DNA of 48,577 nucleotides from Dehalococcoidia bacterium UBA5748. GTDB lineage: Bacteria > Chloroflexota > Dehalococcoidia > Dehalococcoidales > UBA5627. Shown one piece after another: positions 15,589 to 23,734 of the stretch. Position 1 is the first letter of the stretch, and each line of letters opens with the position of its first letter. The DNA lies in NCBI GenBank assembly GCA_002419135.1, contig DIFM01000047.1, positions 1 through 48,577 of the forward strand, given 5' to 3'. The notes under the pieces were generated by a model. The model was not told the DNA's origin. It did not search any database and saw only the letters and a list, made by a program, of their open reading frames with translations. A program made the translations under genes and the position numbers.

Positions 15589-17169
15589 CTAGAGGTCGTT
15601 ACCGGCATAGGACAAATTCATGCTTTTGTTGATTACCGGGAAATCGGGGACAATGTTCCCGATTACGGCATGCTCGATTGCAAACCAGTTGCAAAAAGAG
15701 GCTGTGCGTACCTTATAGCGGTCGATAACTCCGTTTTTAACGTATACCCAGTGCAAATTCTGTCCTCTGGGTGCTTCAACAACCGTCAGCGAATAGCCGT
15801 CGTCGTTTGAACACTGTGACAGAAAAGGCCCTTCATATAAATCATCTATAATGCCATTTATAATATCCGCCGAATTTTTTATTTCCGCAGCTTTTATCAT
15901 GAACCGTGCCAGTACATCCCCTTCAATTTTTGATGGTAAGCTGAGTTTTACCTTGTTATAGATGCCGTAGGGATGGCTGCGGCGGGTATCGATAGTGGCA
16001 CCCGAAGCACGGGCTATCGGCCCGCTCAAGTTAAGCGGAGAAACCAATTCCTGTTTGACGATTCCTGTGGTATCGAAACGGTCGATAACCCATGATGAAT
16101 CACAGGCTGTTTTTAAGGCTTCTTCGAATCTGCTTTTGAAATCCGATAGATATACTTTAAAATCCTTTAGTTTTTCAGTTCCGATGTCCCGTTGAAGCCC
16201 CCCCGGTGTGATAATTCCCTTTGAGAAGCGTGAACCGGTCATCAATGCGTTATAGCGCAGTATTTCTTCCCGTAGGATAAACAGCATGCTGGCACCTACC
16301 GGATACGCCACGTCCACCTGCATACCGGCCATGTCTCCCAGGTGGGAATAAATACGTTCCATTTCTAAAAGAACTGTGCGTAGCTGCCATGCCCGTGCGG
16401 GAATAATGCATTCGTTTATCTTCTCGATTGTCATAGCGTAGGCAGTAGCATTTGCCACGCTTTCGTCACCGCTGATGCTCTCGGCAATAACAACACAATC
16501 TGCCGGGTTTCTATTCTCTGCTAGCTTCTCCAGTCCACGATGCTTATAGAAGTGGCGGATTTCCATGTTGAAGATGGTTTCTCCTATCGCGCCGAAGCGG
16601 AAATGCCCTGGCTCGATTATACCGGCATGCACCGGCCCGACGGGAATCTGGTAAATCCCTTCGCCTGCCACTTCCTTAAAAATATACTCCGTTCCTTTCG
16701 GCTCTTCGTGGTTTAAGTCTAACGCCTGGTTTTTGAAAGATTTAAGCAGCGGATGGAAGCTGTCAGGGTAGACTTCATGCAGGAACAGCCGGCGCGTATC
16801 GAATGCTCCCTCGAACTCGATACCGAATCCGTCTTTTATCTCACGCTCGAAATAACAGGCAACCGGAAAATCAAGCGCAATCGAAGGAGCACGTTTGTCT
16901 TTAAGCCTTACCTCAAGCGCCAGAAGTTCGGGCACATTGTAATTTTCAAAAACGTAGAATAGCGTAAAACCGCAATGGTCTTCAAAATCCTCGGCTGCCC
17001 ACATGGCAGTAAGCCTCAGTAATTGCTGGTTTTTAATCAGTAGCATGGTTTCGTCAAACGAATCCAGTTCTATGCAAACATAATCCTCGCCGGAATTATT
17101 TTTGCGCAATAAGCACTTGATATTTCGTGCTTCCAGCGTTTGCTTTAGTATTATGCCCAATGTATTCAT
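15589..17169 (-). CDS. ehrL: Ehr-type hydrogenase-like large subunit without Ni-binding cysteines
   Basis: Homologue of HycE/HyfG and of NuoC plus NuoD, 526 residues. The first about 150 residues correspond to the NuoC-like 30-kDa domain and the rest to the 49-kDa/large-subunit domain. That part begins I-P-V-G-P-V-H-A-G-I-I-E-P-G-H-F-R-F, as in formate hydrogenlyase. In real [NiFe] enzymes two CxxC motifs bind nickel. Here the first is A-E-S-I-S233-G-D-E236-S and the C-terminal one is N-L-S520-Y-A-G523-N-D-L, so all four cysteines are gone. This is the mark of Ehr (energy-converting hydrogenase-related) complexes, as in the mycobacterial hycE-like locus. Ribosome binding site GGAAAG; the gene lies 9 bases after the HyfF-like gene. 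It should not be a hydrogenase. The catalytic activity, if any, is unknown. Confidence 0.9.
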   Translation of the reverse strand: MNTLGIILKQTLEARNIKCLLRKNNSGEDYVCIELDSFDETMLLIKNQQLLRLTAMWAAEDFEDHCGFTLFYVFENYNVPELLALEVRLKDKRAPSIALDFPVACYFEREIKDGFGIEFEGAFDTRRLFLHEVYPDSFHPLLKSFKNQALDLNHEEPKGTEYIFKEVAGEGIYQIPVGPVHAGIIEPGHFRFGAIGETIFNMEIRHFYKHRGLEKLAENRNPADCVVIAESISGDESVANATAYAMTIEKINECIIPARAWQLRTVLLEMERIYSHLGDMAGMQVDVAYPVGASMLFILREEILRYNALMTGSRFSKGIITPGGLQRDIGTEKLKDFKVYLSDFKSRFEEALKTACDSSWVIDRFDTTGIVKQELVSPLNLSGPIARASGATIDTRRSHPYGIYNKVKLSLPSKIEGDVLARFMIKAAEIKNSADIINGIIDDLYEGPFLSQCSNDDGYSLTVVEAPRGQNLHWVYVKNGVIDRYKVRTASFCNWFAIEHAVIGNIVPDFPVINKSMNLSYAGNDL

Positions 17170-17178
17170 ATATCTTTC

Positions 17179-18660
17179 CTAAAAACCAAGGTCGGCTATA
17201 ATACCGTTAAACAGTTCTGTTAATCCGCTCGGTATATAAAGACCCAGTACCAGTAATATTATTATAATCAAGACAATCGGCCAACTCATACTGGCCGGTG
17301 TCTCGTAGCGTTTTAATTGCATTTCATCTTCCTTCTGGTTAAAAGCGCGCACCATGTAATATCCGAAACTGGAAGCTATTAAAAACAGCAATAAAAGTAC
17401 TACGATAAGTAGCGTGACCGAGTAATCTGCAAGACCTGTCAGTATATTTAACTTGGACAGGAATATTGGGAACAATGGCATTCCTAAAACGGATAGACTG
17501 CCCAAAATAAGACCCCAGCTCGCCAGCGGCTGCATTTTAAAGGCATTCTTGATCTGGAAGTATTTATTGCTTTCATACTGCTGGTGGAATATACCGGCTG
17601 AAAAGAACAGCAATGTCTTGGAGAGTGAATGCCCGAACTTATGGAAAAGCACCCAGAAGATTACCAGCGGCGATGATAGACCGATGCCGAGCACCAACAA
17701 TCCCATGTGTTCGATACTGGAAAAAGCGATGAATTTCTTGGTATTGGTTCTTGTAGCCAGGCAAAAAGCAGGTATCACTATGCTGATAAGACCGGCGATA
17801 ATCAGGAAAACCTTTAGATTATCAGCCACGGTTGTCTGTATTGCTATAGAGTTAAGTCGCAGGATGCCGTAAATGCCGATATTCAAAAGGACACCCGATA
17901 ACAAAGCGCTCACTACGGACGGCGCACTTGAATGAGCGGTAGGCAACCATGTATGGAACGGAACCAAACCGCTCTTGGCGCCGAAGCCGATAAAAAGCAG
18001 GATAAATGCGATACCGAAAGCAGTGCCGGATAACGATGGAGCGACTGCCAAAAGCGTATCCCAGTTAAGCATGCCGTCGCTTATGATGTCACGGCTCAAG
18101 GCAAAGAGAATGATAATACCGATAAATGAAAACAGCATCGCCGAAGAAGCGATGAAGATATATTTCAGGGATGCGATAATATTCTCTTTAGCCTTGAGAA
18201 TGACAATCAACAGTGCCGAAAACAGTGTAGTTAATTCCAGGAAAATCCAGTACAGGGCGATGTTATTGGACAGAAAACTGAGAACGATAACAGTGAACAG
18301 CAGGTTAAAAGCCCCGTAAAACAGCCTAGTGTTGCTGCTCTCTATCTTACCCTTTTTCAACAGGTCTCTGACATAGCCCCTGGCATAGATTGCGGATAAA
18401 GAAAAAATAGTCGTGGCAATCAATATCTCGTATATTGCAAGACGGTCGATGGCAAAATAACGGCCGTTCAAGTAATAAACCGGCAACTCTGCGGTCGACA
18501 GTATGATAACGGTCAATCCCAGCAGGTAAAACGCATGGACAATGCTAATAGCATTTAAAACCAGGTCATTACCGAGGAACTTATTCTTGCCGCTTGAAAC
18601 AAGCGCCAGTATGAATAAAATTCCCGGTATGCAATAAGCAAGTATAGCCAGATCTATCAT
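17179..18660 (-). CDS. hyfF: antiporter-like membrane subunit of Ehr complex (HyfF/NuoN-like)
   Basis: A 493-residue protein with about 14 TMs of the Mrp-antiporter/NuoL-M-N family. The core channel signature is present: G-F-G-A-K-S-G-L-V-P-F-H-T-W-L-P, then H-S-S-A-P-S-V-V-S-A-L-L-S-G. It contains the conserved lysine of TM7 and the proline-histidine pair. A second family landmark, F-I-A-F-S-S-I-E-H-M-G, follows. It is expected to move H+ or Na+ across the membrane. The start directly follows the stop of the HyfE-like gene. The symbol marks the nearest Escherichia homologue; in Ehr nomenclature this is one of the A-D membrane subunits. Confidence 0.88.
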   Translation of the reverse strand: MIDLAILAYCIPGILFILALVSSGKNKFLGNDLVLNAISIVHAFYLLGLTVIILSTAELPVYYLNGRYFAIDRLAIYEILIATTIFSLSAIYARGYVRDLLKKGKIESSNTRLFYGAFNLLFTVIVLSFLSNNIALYWIFLELTTLFSALLIVILKAKENIIASLKYIFIASSAMLFSFIGIIILFALSRDIISDGMLNWDTLLAVAPSLSGTAFGIAFILLFIGFGAKSGLVPFHTWLPTAHSSAPSVVSALLSGVLLNIGIYGILRLNSIAIQTTVADNLKVFLIIAGLISIVIPAFCLATRTNTKKFIAFSSIEHMGLLVLGIGLSSPLVIFWVLFHKFGHSLSKTLLFFSAGIFHQQYESNKYFQIKNAFKMQPLASWGLILGSLSVLGMPLFPIFLSKLNILTGLADYSVTLLIVVLLLLFLIASSFGYYMVRAFNQKEDEMQLKRYETPASMSWPIVLIIIILLVLGLYIPSGLTELFNGIIADLGF

Positions 18661-19338
18661 CTAATCCTCTATCCAGATACCTAACCGGTTTAATTTCTTG
18701 TGGAACTCTTCCAGGCTGGAGTCGATGCCGAATGCCAGTACCGCCGCCAGCACTATTATCATCAACAGGTCTATCACGATGAGAACCTCTATAATGAACG
18801 GCATTTCCGCCATAAAAAGACTGAATAACAGTACTCCGTTTTCCATTGTAAGATAACCGATACTCTTTGTAATCACTTTTTTGCGGCTGAATATTATCAT
18901 CATCCCCATCAGAGCCAGTGAGATACCGATAACGCCTCCTAACAGCAACGGGCGGTCATCCAGCATGTCACCGGCAAGACCGGTGAAAAAGAAATAGACG
19001 ATGAATATCAAGACAGCGCTAATCAATATAGAACTAGCCGGAGAAAGGAATGAGAACTGCAAATCCCTTTTTACCGGGATGCGTTTTAAAACATTATGCA
19101 GGAACAACGGTATAAAGACGGTTTTGACGATAATGGTTAGCAATGCAATGAACAACAGGTTTAACGTGCCATATTCTATATACATGACAATAGCCATAAC
19201 TGCCAGAATCATCGATTGAGCGGCATAGATGTTGAAAAGTGATGTCAGTGACCTTTGGGTAATAATCAGCGCTGCCGTTCCCATTATCAGAACGAATAAC
19301 CCGTGAATAATATCATTAAATAATATTGCGTCTATCAT
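18661..19338 (-). CDS. hyfE: membrane subunit of Ehr complex (HyfE-like, NuoK-related)
   Basis: A 225-residue protein with about seven TMs. The C-terminal part resembles the NuoK-like region of HyfE: L-T-M-E-N-G-V-L-L-F-S-L-F (about residues 155-167) holds the membrane glutamate, and the ending has D-L-L-M-I-I-V-L-A. The length agrees with HyfE (216 in Escherichia). The start overlaps the HyfC-like stop by 4 bases (ATGA) and the stop abuts the HyfF-like start, so the gene is tightly built into the operon. The presence of HyfE- and HyfF-like subunits separates this complex from small Ech hydrogenases and places it with the Hyf/Ehr type. Confidence 0.82.
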   Translation of the reverse strand: MIDAILFNDIIHGLFVLIMGTAALIITQRSLTSLFNIYAAQSMILAVMAIVMYIEYGTLNLLFIALLTIIVKTVFIPLFLHNVLKRIPVKRDLQFSFLSPASSILISAVLIFIVYFFFTGLAGDMLDDRPLLLGGVIGISLALMGMMIIFSRKKVITKSIGYLTMENGVLLFSLFMAEMPFIIEVLIVIDLLMIIVLAAVLAFGIDSSLEEFHKKLNRLGIWIED

Positions 19339-20276
19339 GACAGTAACTCAAAAACTATCGTAACAAATGATAAGAAAAAGGCTATCATAAAGAAATCAGG
19401 CAGGCGGAAGAAGCGTATCTTGGCAAAGAAAGATTCAAATACACCCATCGCTACTGCCAGTAAGAGGGCTTTAATTATAAAAGAGGCTACCGATATCAAA
19501 ATACCCGACAGGGTAGTATCGGTTGCCATTCCCCATGGGAAAAGGATATTTATTAAAAAGGCCATCAATATCAACTGTTTAATGCCGTAAGACAATTCCA
19601 TCAGCGCCAGCTTCGGCCCCGATTGTTCCAGTATCATGGCTTCGTGAACCATTGTCAGTTCAAGGTGCGTCTCCGGGTTATCCACCGGCACTCTGGCTGT
19701 TTCCACTATCAGAATGATAAAAAGCGAAGAGGCAACCAGGAACAGCGTCGGATACTGCAGAATCGAGCCGCTCAACACTGTCCCGAACATCTCCGGTATA
19801 TCCGTGGTCTTCAGTATAAAAGCCAGAGCTGCACAGGCCATGAGCGTGGTAGGTTCGATAATCGAAGCAATCGTCATTTCCCGCGAACTTCCCATATTGC
19901 CGAAGGTGCTGCCGGCATCCAGCCCTGAAAGCGCCATAAAAAAGCGGGCGCATACCATCAGGTACAGGAACAGGATAATATTGCCGAAGCCGCTTTCCTG
20001 GGCGGGAATGAACACAATCGGTATGAAAATGGATGCTACCAGTAGAAAGGCAATATTCAAATAGGGGCTGATGCGCATAATAAAGGAAGAATTATCCGAA
20101 TATACGATTTCCTTCTTAAAAAGCTTGAATAACTGGAAATAGGTTTGCAACAGGGGCGTCCCGCGGCGACCCTGGCACATCGCCTTCACCTTCTTTATCA
20201 GGCTGACAATCAGCGGGGCAAACAGGAATACAAAGGTGGTATTCAAAACGGTATAAAGAATCATATTCCAGTTCAT
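19335..20276 (-). CDS. hyfC: membrane anchor subunit of Ehr complex (HyfC/HycD, NuoH-like)
   Basis: Homologue of NuoH, 313 residues and about eight TMs. This subunit links the peripheral arm to the ion-pumping arm. The family signature is intact: C-Q-G-R-R-G-T-P-L-L-Q-T-Y near the first loop, and E-T-A-R-V-P-V-D-N-P-E-T-H-L-E-L-T-M-V-H-E-A-M in the middle (about residues 190-210), with the conserved glutamates and arginine at the interface with the large subunit. Keeping these while the redox ligands are lost implies the coupling region is still under selection. It overlaps by 4 bases with the neighbours on both sides. Confidence 0.88.
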   Translation of the reverse strand: MNWNMILYTVLNTTFVFLFAPLIVSLIKKVKAMCQGRRGTPLLQTYFQLFKLFKKEIVYSDNSSFIMRISPYLNIAFLLVASIFIPIVFIPAQESGFGNIILFLYLMVCARFFMALSGLDAGSTFGNMGSSREMTIASIIEPTTLMACAALAFILKTTDIPEMFGTVLSGSILQYPTLFLVASSLFIILIVETARVPVDNPETHLELTMVHEAMILEQSGPKLALMELSYGIKQLILMAFLINILFPWGMATDTTLSGILISVASFIIKALLLAVAMGVFESFFAKIRFFRLPDFFMIAFFLSFVTIVFELLS

Positions 20277-22234
20277 AGCCAGAACCCCGCAGTTACCAGT
20301 AGCAGGACGATGGTAACGAAGGCATAAACCATGAATGTTTCCAGGTCCTTGTTGTGTTTTTGTGAAATAAATGCAGCTATCTTCATAAATAAGTGTGCCA
20401 GCGGCATATAGATACGTTCTTCGAAAAATTTAAAGGTGGTAATTTTAGCTTCCGTGCGCTTTGTGATGCTCTCGGCGCTGTCGAAATACTCTTTTTCGTT
20501 GCTTTTTTTAGTGCGGAATATCAACCTGAAAATAGTAACAATCGGCTCCGAAAAACCGGTGGCGGTATATTCCATTGCAGGAGTCTGTTTGGCTATACCG
20601 CAGCCCCAGGTTTCGCTTATTCTGACAGGTGCATGGAATAGCTTTAACAGGCCGGCGAATATCAATATTATCAACAATAACAGGATGCTTACCGGTAGCA
20701 TGTTGGGTACCGGCAGGTCAAAGCCGATTCCGCTTATTATCTGGAAAGAGAATACTCCCAGTACGATACATGTTAATGCCAGTATCGCCGGGCCTGCCAG
20801 CATTCCGAAGGAAACTTCTCTGGCTTTACCGGCTTCCCTTGAACGCGGTTTGGCTAAAAATACGACTCCGAAGGCTTTTACGAAACAGGCGGCCGCCAGC
20901 GCGCTCATCAAGGCGAATGCGGCTAGCCCGATAACCATCACAATTTCAACTACCGGATTATTCAATTCGAATGATTCCAGGTATGCCTGGAAAATCATAA
21001 TTTCGCTGGCAAAACCGTTCAAAGGGGGCAGGGCGGAAATGGCGCAGGAGCCGATAAGAAAGAGAACGGCGGTAACCGGCATCTTTTTTACCAGCCCGCC
21101 CATCTTTTCGATATTGCGCGTACCGGTTGCCTGTACCACCGAACCGGCAGTCATGAACAGCAGGCTCTTGAAAACGGCGTGATTCAATGTATGGAAAAGG
21201 GCGCCGACCAGGCTCAGATTGGCCGGTATCTCAAGTCCATAATAATTGAAGATGACATATAATCCCAAACCGACCACAATAATTCCGATGTTTTCGATGC
21301 TGTGATAAGCTAGCAGTTTCTTTAAGTCATGTTCTTTGAGAGCATAGATAACCCCCAGCAAGGCCGAAACAGTTCCAAAGGCAAGCAGCACGAATCCCCA
21401 CCATAACTCCGGTTGCAGCACATCGAAAGCGAAACGGCACAATCCGTAGATGGCTACTTTCAGCATTACTCCCGACATCAGCGCCGACACGTTGGAGGGG
21501 GCTACCGAGTGTGCGTAGGGCAGCCATTTATGGAAGGGTATAATACCAGCCTTGGTGCCGAAGCCGATAAAAATAGCGATAAATGCAAAACTTTTCACGA
21601 CCTGCGGCAGGGCGTCTGTGGCTTTGATATCGAAAGTGTTTGTATACCTGTAAATCAACAGGAAGGCGATGAAAAGGAAAAGAGTGCCAAACTGCGTCAT
21701 TACAAAATAGAAAATGCCGGCTTTTTGTGTTTCCGCTTTTTCACGGTCATACATCATCAGTAAGAATGATGAAATCGACATGATTTCCCAGAAAAAGAGA
21801 AAGCCGAACATGTTGTCCGCAGCGACAACCATAATCATGGAAAGAATAAAGAGCGGCAGCAGGGCGGTTAAAACAAGTCTTCTTTTTTCAGTTCCGCCAT
21901 GCTCGATGTAATTGAATGAATAAAGAGCGGTACAAAAACTGACAAATCCGATTAAAGAGATAAAGAAAGACGATAAACTGTCGAAGTGGATATCAAATAC
22001 CAGTTCCGGTGTTAGCGAATATAGTAACCGAATGCATTCTGCGCCCGACAGAAAGCAAATTAGAGAGGCGGTAGTTATGCAGGCTAACCCCGATAGCAGT
22101 ACGAATAAAGCGATACGCCGAGCAGTTTTGCCGGGCGTAATCCTTGCAATAAATGGTAAGACGCAAGCCAATAACAGGAGAGAGCATCCGCTTAAGAAAA
22201 GAGTTTCCATTAAATAATATATACTAATACCCAT
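20273..22234 (-). CDS. hyfB: antiporter-like membrane subunit of Ehr complex (HyfB/NuoL-like)
   Basis: A 653-residue antiporter-like subunit, the first gene of the operon. It has about 14-16 TMs. The core motif is G-F-G-T-K-A-G-I-I-P-F-H-K-W-L-P-Y-A-H-S-V-A-P-S-N-V-S-A-L-M-S-G; the second landmark is L-L-A-Y-H-S-I-E-N-I-G. The C-terminus carries the hydrophilic segment and final anchor helix seen in HyfB (about residues 560-653). The longest frame starts at 22234; an in-frame ATG at 22210 (METLFLSG) gives a more usual N-terminus. Neither has a clear ribosome binding site. A consensus promoter lies about 75 bases upstream at 22310-22338. The window therefore has two antiporter-like subunits and could pump ions at two sites. 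Confidence 0.88.
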   Translation of the reverse strand: MGISIYYLMETLFLSGCSLLLLACVLPFIARITPGKTARRIALFVLLSGLACITTASLICFLSGAECIRLLYSLTPELVFDIHFDSLSSFFISLIGFVSFCTALYSFNYIEHGGTEKRRLVLTALLPLFILSMIMVVAADNMFGFLFFWEIMSISSFLLMMYDREKAETQKAGIFYFVMTQFGTLFLFIAFLLIYRYTNTFDIKATDALPQVVKSFAFIAIFIGFGTKAGIIPFHKWLPYAHSVAPSNVSALMSGVMLKVAIYGLCRFAFDVLQPELWWGFVLLAFGTVSALLGVIYALKEHDLKKLLAYHSIENIGIIVVGLGLYVIFNYYGLEIPANLSLVGALFHTLNHAVFKSLLFMTAGSVVQATGTRNIEKMGGLVKKMPVTAVLFLIGSCAISALPPLNGFASEIMIFQAYLESFELNNPVVEIVMVIGLAAFALMSALAAACFVKAFGVVFLAKPRSREAGKAREVSFGMLAGPAILALTCIVLGVFSFQIISGIGFDLPVPNMLPVSILLLLIILIFAGLLKLFHAPVRISETWGCGIAKQTPAMEYTATGFSEPIVTIFRLIFRTKKSNEKEYFDSAESITKRTEAKITTFKFFEERIYMPLAHLFMKIAAFISQKHNKDLETFMVYAFVTIVLLLVTAGFWL

Positions 22235-22309
22235 AGAAGGGAAAAAATAAGGAAACCCCTTCTTAAGGTCTCCTCTAATTAATCAAATTTACTGCGAACT
22301 GTGTGAATT

Positions 22310-22338
22310 ATTCTATTCCAAGTCTGTTTTATTGTCAA
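22310..22338 (-). promoter_or_regulatory. promoter of the six-gene Ehr operon
   Basis: On the minus strand, TTGACA (22338-22333), 17-base spacer, TAGAAT (22315-22310). It is close to consensus, with transcription expected to start near 22303. A strong standard promoter suggests housekeeping-level expression. Confidence 0.75.
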
Positions 22339-22496
22339 ACACGTTTACAATGCTATTCAATAACCCTGAGACTTTTTGTTTCTGTAAAGCGGAACATAGA
22401 ATGACAGTGCAGGTAAAATCCTGGCACAGCAATTATTTCCTATAGCCAAAAAATAGTAGGTTCATTACACACTCCCTTCAGTTACGAGAAAGGTGT

Positions 22497-23417
22497 TTAA
22501 GCAGCTGCCATTTGGGCAGATAGCTCGTTGATAATGGACATTGCAAAATTGATATTGATGGCGTAGCCCATACCTTCAACTCCTACCGCGGATATTTTGG
22601 CGTTGGTAATGCCGATTACCTCGCCGTTCATGTTTACCAGTACCCCTCCGCTGTTACCGGAATTAATTGCGGCGCTGGTTTCTATCAGTTCATCAAGAGA
22701 TTGCCCTCCAACGGCAACCGAGACATGTAATTGGCTGACAATTCCTTCCTTGGCGCTGACTCCCATGTCGAGCGAGTTGCCCATAGCTATCACCCAGTCT
22801 CCGACTGACAGTGCCGAAGCATTTCCGATTTTTAAAGCTGACAGATTATCTGCCTCGATTTTAAAAATAGCTATATCAGCCAGTTCATTATAATAGACCG
22901 TTTCAAGGTCTGCATCATAGATATCGCCGTTATCCAGCTTTACTTTAATAGTATCGACATCTTTAATAACATGGTAATTGGTAACGATAATGCCGCTCTC
23001 ATCTATAATCCAGCCGGAACCTGCACCTTCGACAGCATAATCGTAGGTAAGACTGCCCCAGCCGTAGGTATAAACCGTAGTTGTATTGATTGCCACCACA
23101 CCTGTCCTGACTTCTCTGACAACGTCGGCAATATTGTTAAGTGCCGTTCCCGTGCCGGTTTGACCGCCCGGATTTTGTATTGCTTCTTCCAGTGCATCTA
23201 TACTGCTTTTTAAAGAATCCAATTCTGCAATGTCGCTTTGCAGCGAGCCGATCTGTTGTATGGCAGATGCCAGTTGTTCTTCCAGTGAGTTTATCTGCGC
23301 TTCATTTTTTTCGAGCTGATTGTTTTGAGCAGACAGCATTGATACACCGATTAAAGTAATGATAATCAGAATAATAGTAATCGGTACAAATATCCATTTG
23401 ATAATTGAATTGTTCAT
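22497..23417 (-). CDS. membrane-anchored HtrA-like serine protease without PDZ domain
   Basis: A trypsin-fold (S1C) protease of 306 residues. Residues 6-28 are a signal anchor. Residues 30-82 form a coiled coil with regular heptads. A Gly/Thr linker (83-91) leads to the protease domain. The triad is visible: His149 (T-N-Y-H-V-I), Asp181 (L-A-D-I-A-I) and Ser256 (N-S-G-N-S-G-G). The protein ends right after the protease domain, so the C-terminal PDZ of HtrA/DegP is missing; the coiled coil may take over oligomerisation or substrate sensing (inference). Start ATG with an excellent AGGAGG site. Same strand as the presenilin-like gene upstream, but 317 bases apart. Confidence 0.92.
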   Translation of the reverse strand: MNNSIIKWIFVPITIILIIITLIGVSMLSAQNNQLEKNEAQINSLEEQLASAIQQIGSLQSDIAELDSLKSSIDALEEAIQNPGGQTGTGTALNNIADVVREVRTGVVAINTTTVYTYGWGSLTYDYAVEGAGSGWIIDESGIIVTNYHVIKDVDTIKVKLDNGDIYDADLETVYYNELADIAIFKIEADNLSALKIGNASALSVGDWVIAMGNSLDMGVSAKEGIVSQLHVSVAVGGQSLDELIETSAAINSGNSGGVLVNMNGEVIGITNAKISAVGVEGMGYAININFAMSIINELSAQMAAA

Positions 23418-23734
23418 ATTTAGACCTCCTGGGTGAATACCGGTTGGATATCGGTATAATTATTAAATATTAGGAATAGGGATTTTTTACCACCCGGTTT
23501 CGTTTTTTCGTAGTTTATTCACACTTTTATTTTGATACAACCGCGATGACAGCATTTCCTCCATTTTATTCGATATTAATTTAAGTTTATCGGTTAAAAA
23601 GGTAAAGCCGCGAATCCAAAAACTCGTACTGAAGATAAATCGTATTGTCTTTATTATAGCAGAGGTTTTAGGTGAAAAAAATGCTCACAATTATTATTAA
23701 CAGTGCAGGAAATATTTATTATAGCTGATAAATG
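23418..23734 (-). other. 317-bp gap upstream of the HtrA-like gene
   Basis: AT-rich, no reading frame. It should hold the protease promoter, but I could not identify one with confidence. A 6-bp inverted repeat, ATACCG/CGGTAT with a 9-base spacer, lies at about 23438-23458, close to the gene start, and might be an operator. Nothing else is seen. Confidence 0.35.

Noticed and set aside
15050..22234. Respiratory complex I or formate hydrogenlyase
   Set aside because: Complex I would need NuoA, NuoI, NuoJ and NuoK-type genes and an intact NuoB cluster site. Formate hydrogenlyase would need nickel CxxC motifs, a ferredoxin subunit and formate dehydrogenase. None is present.
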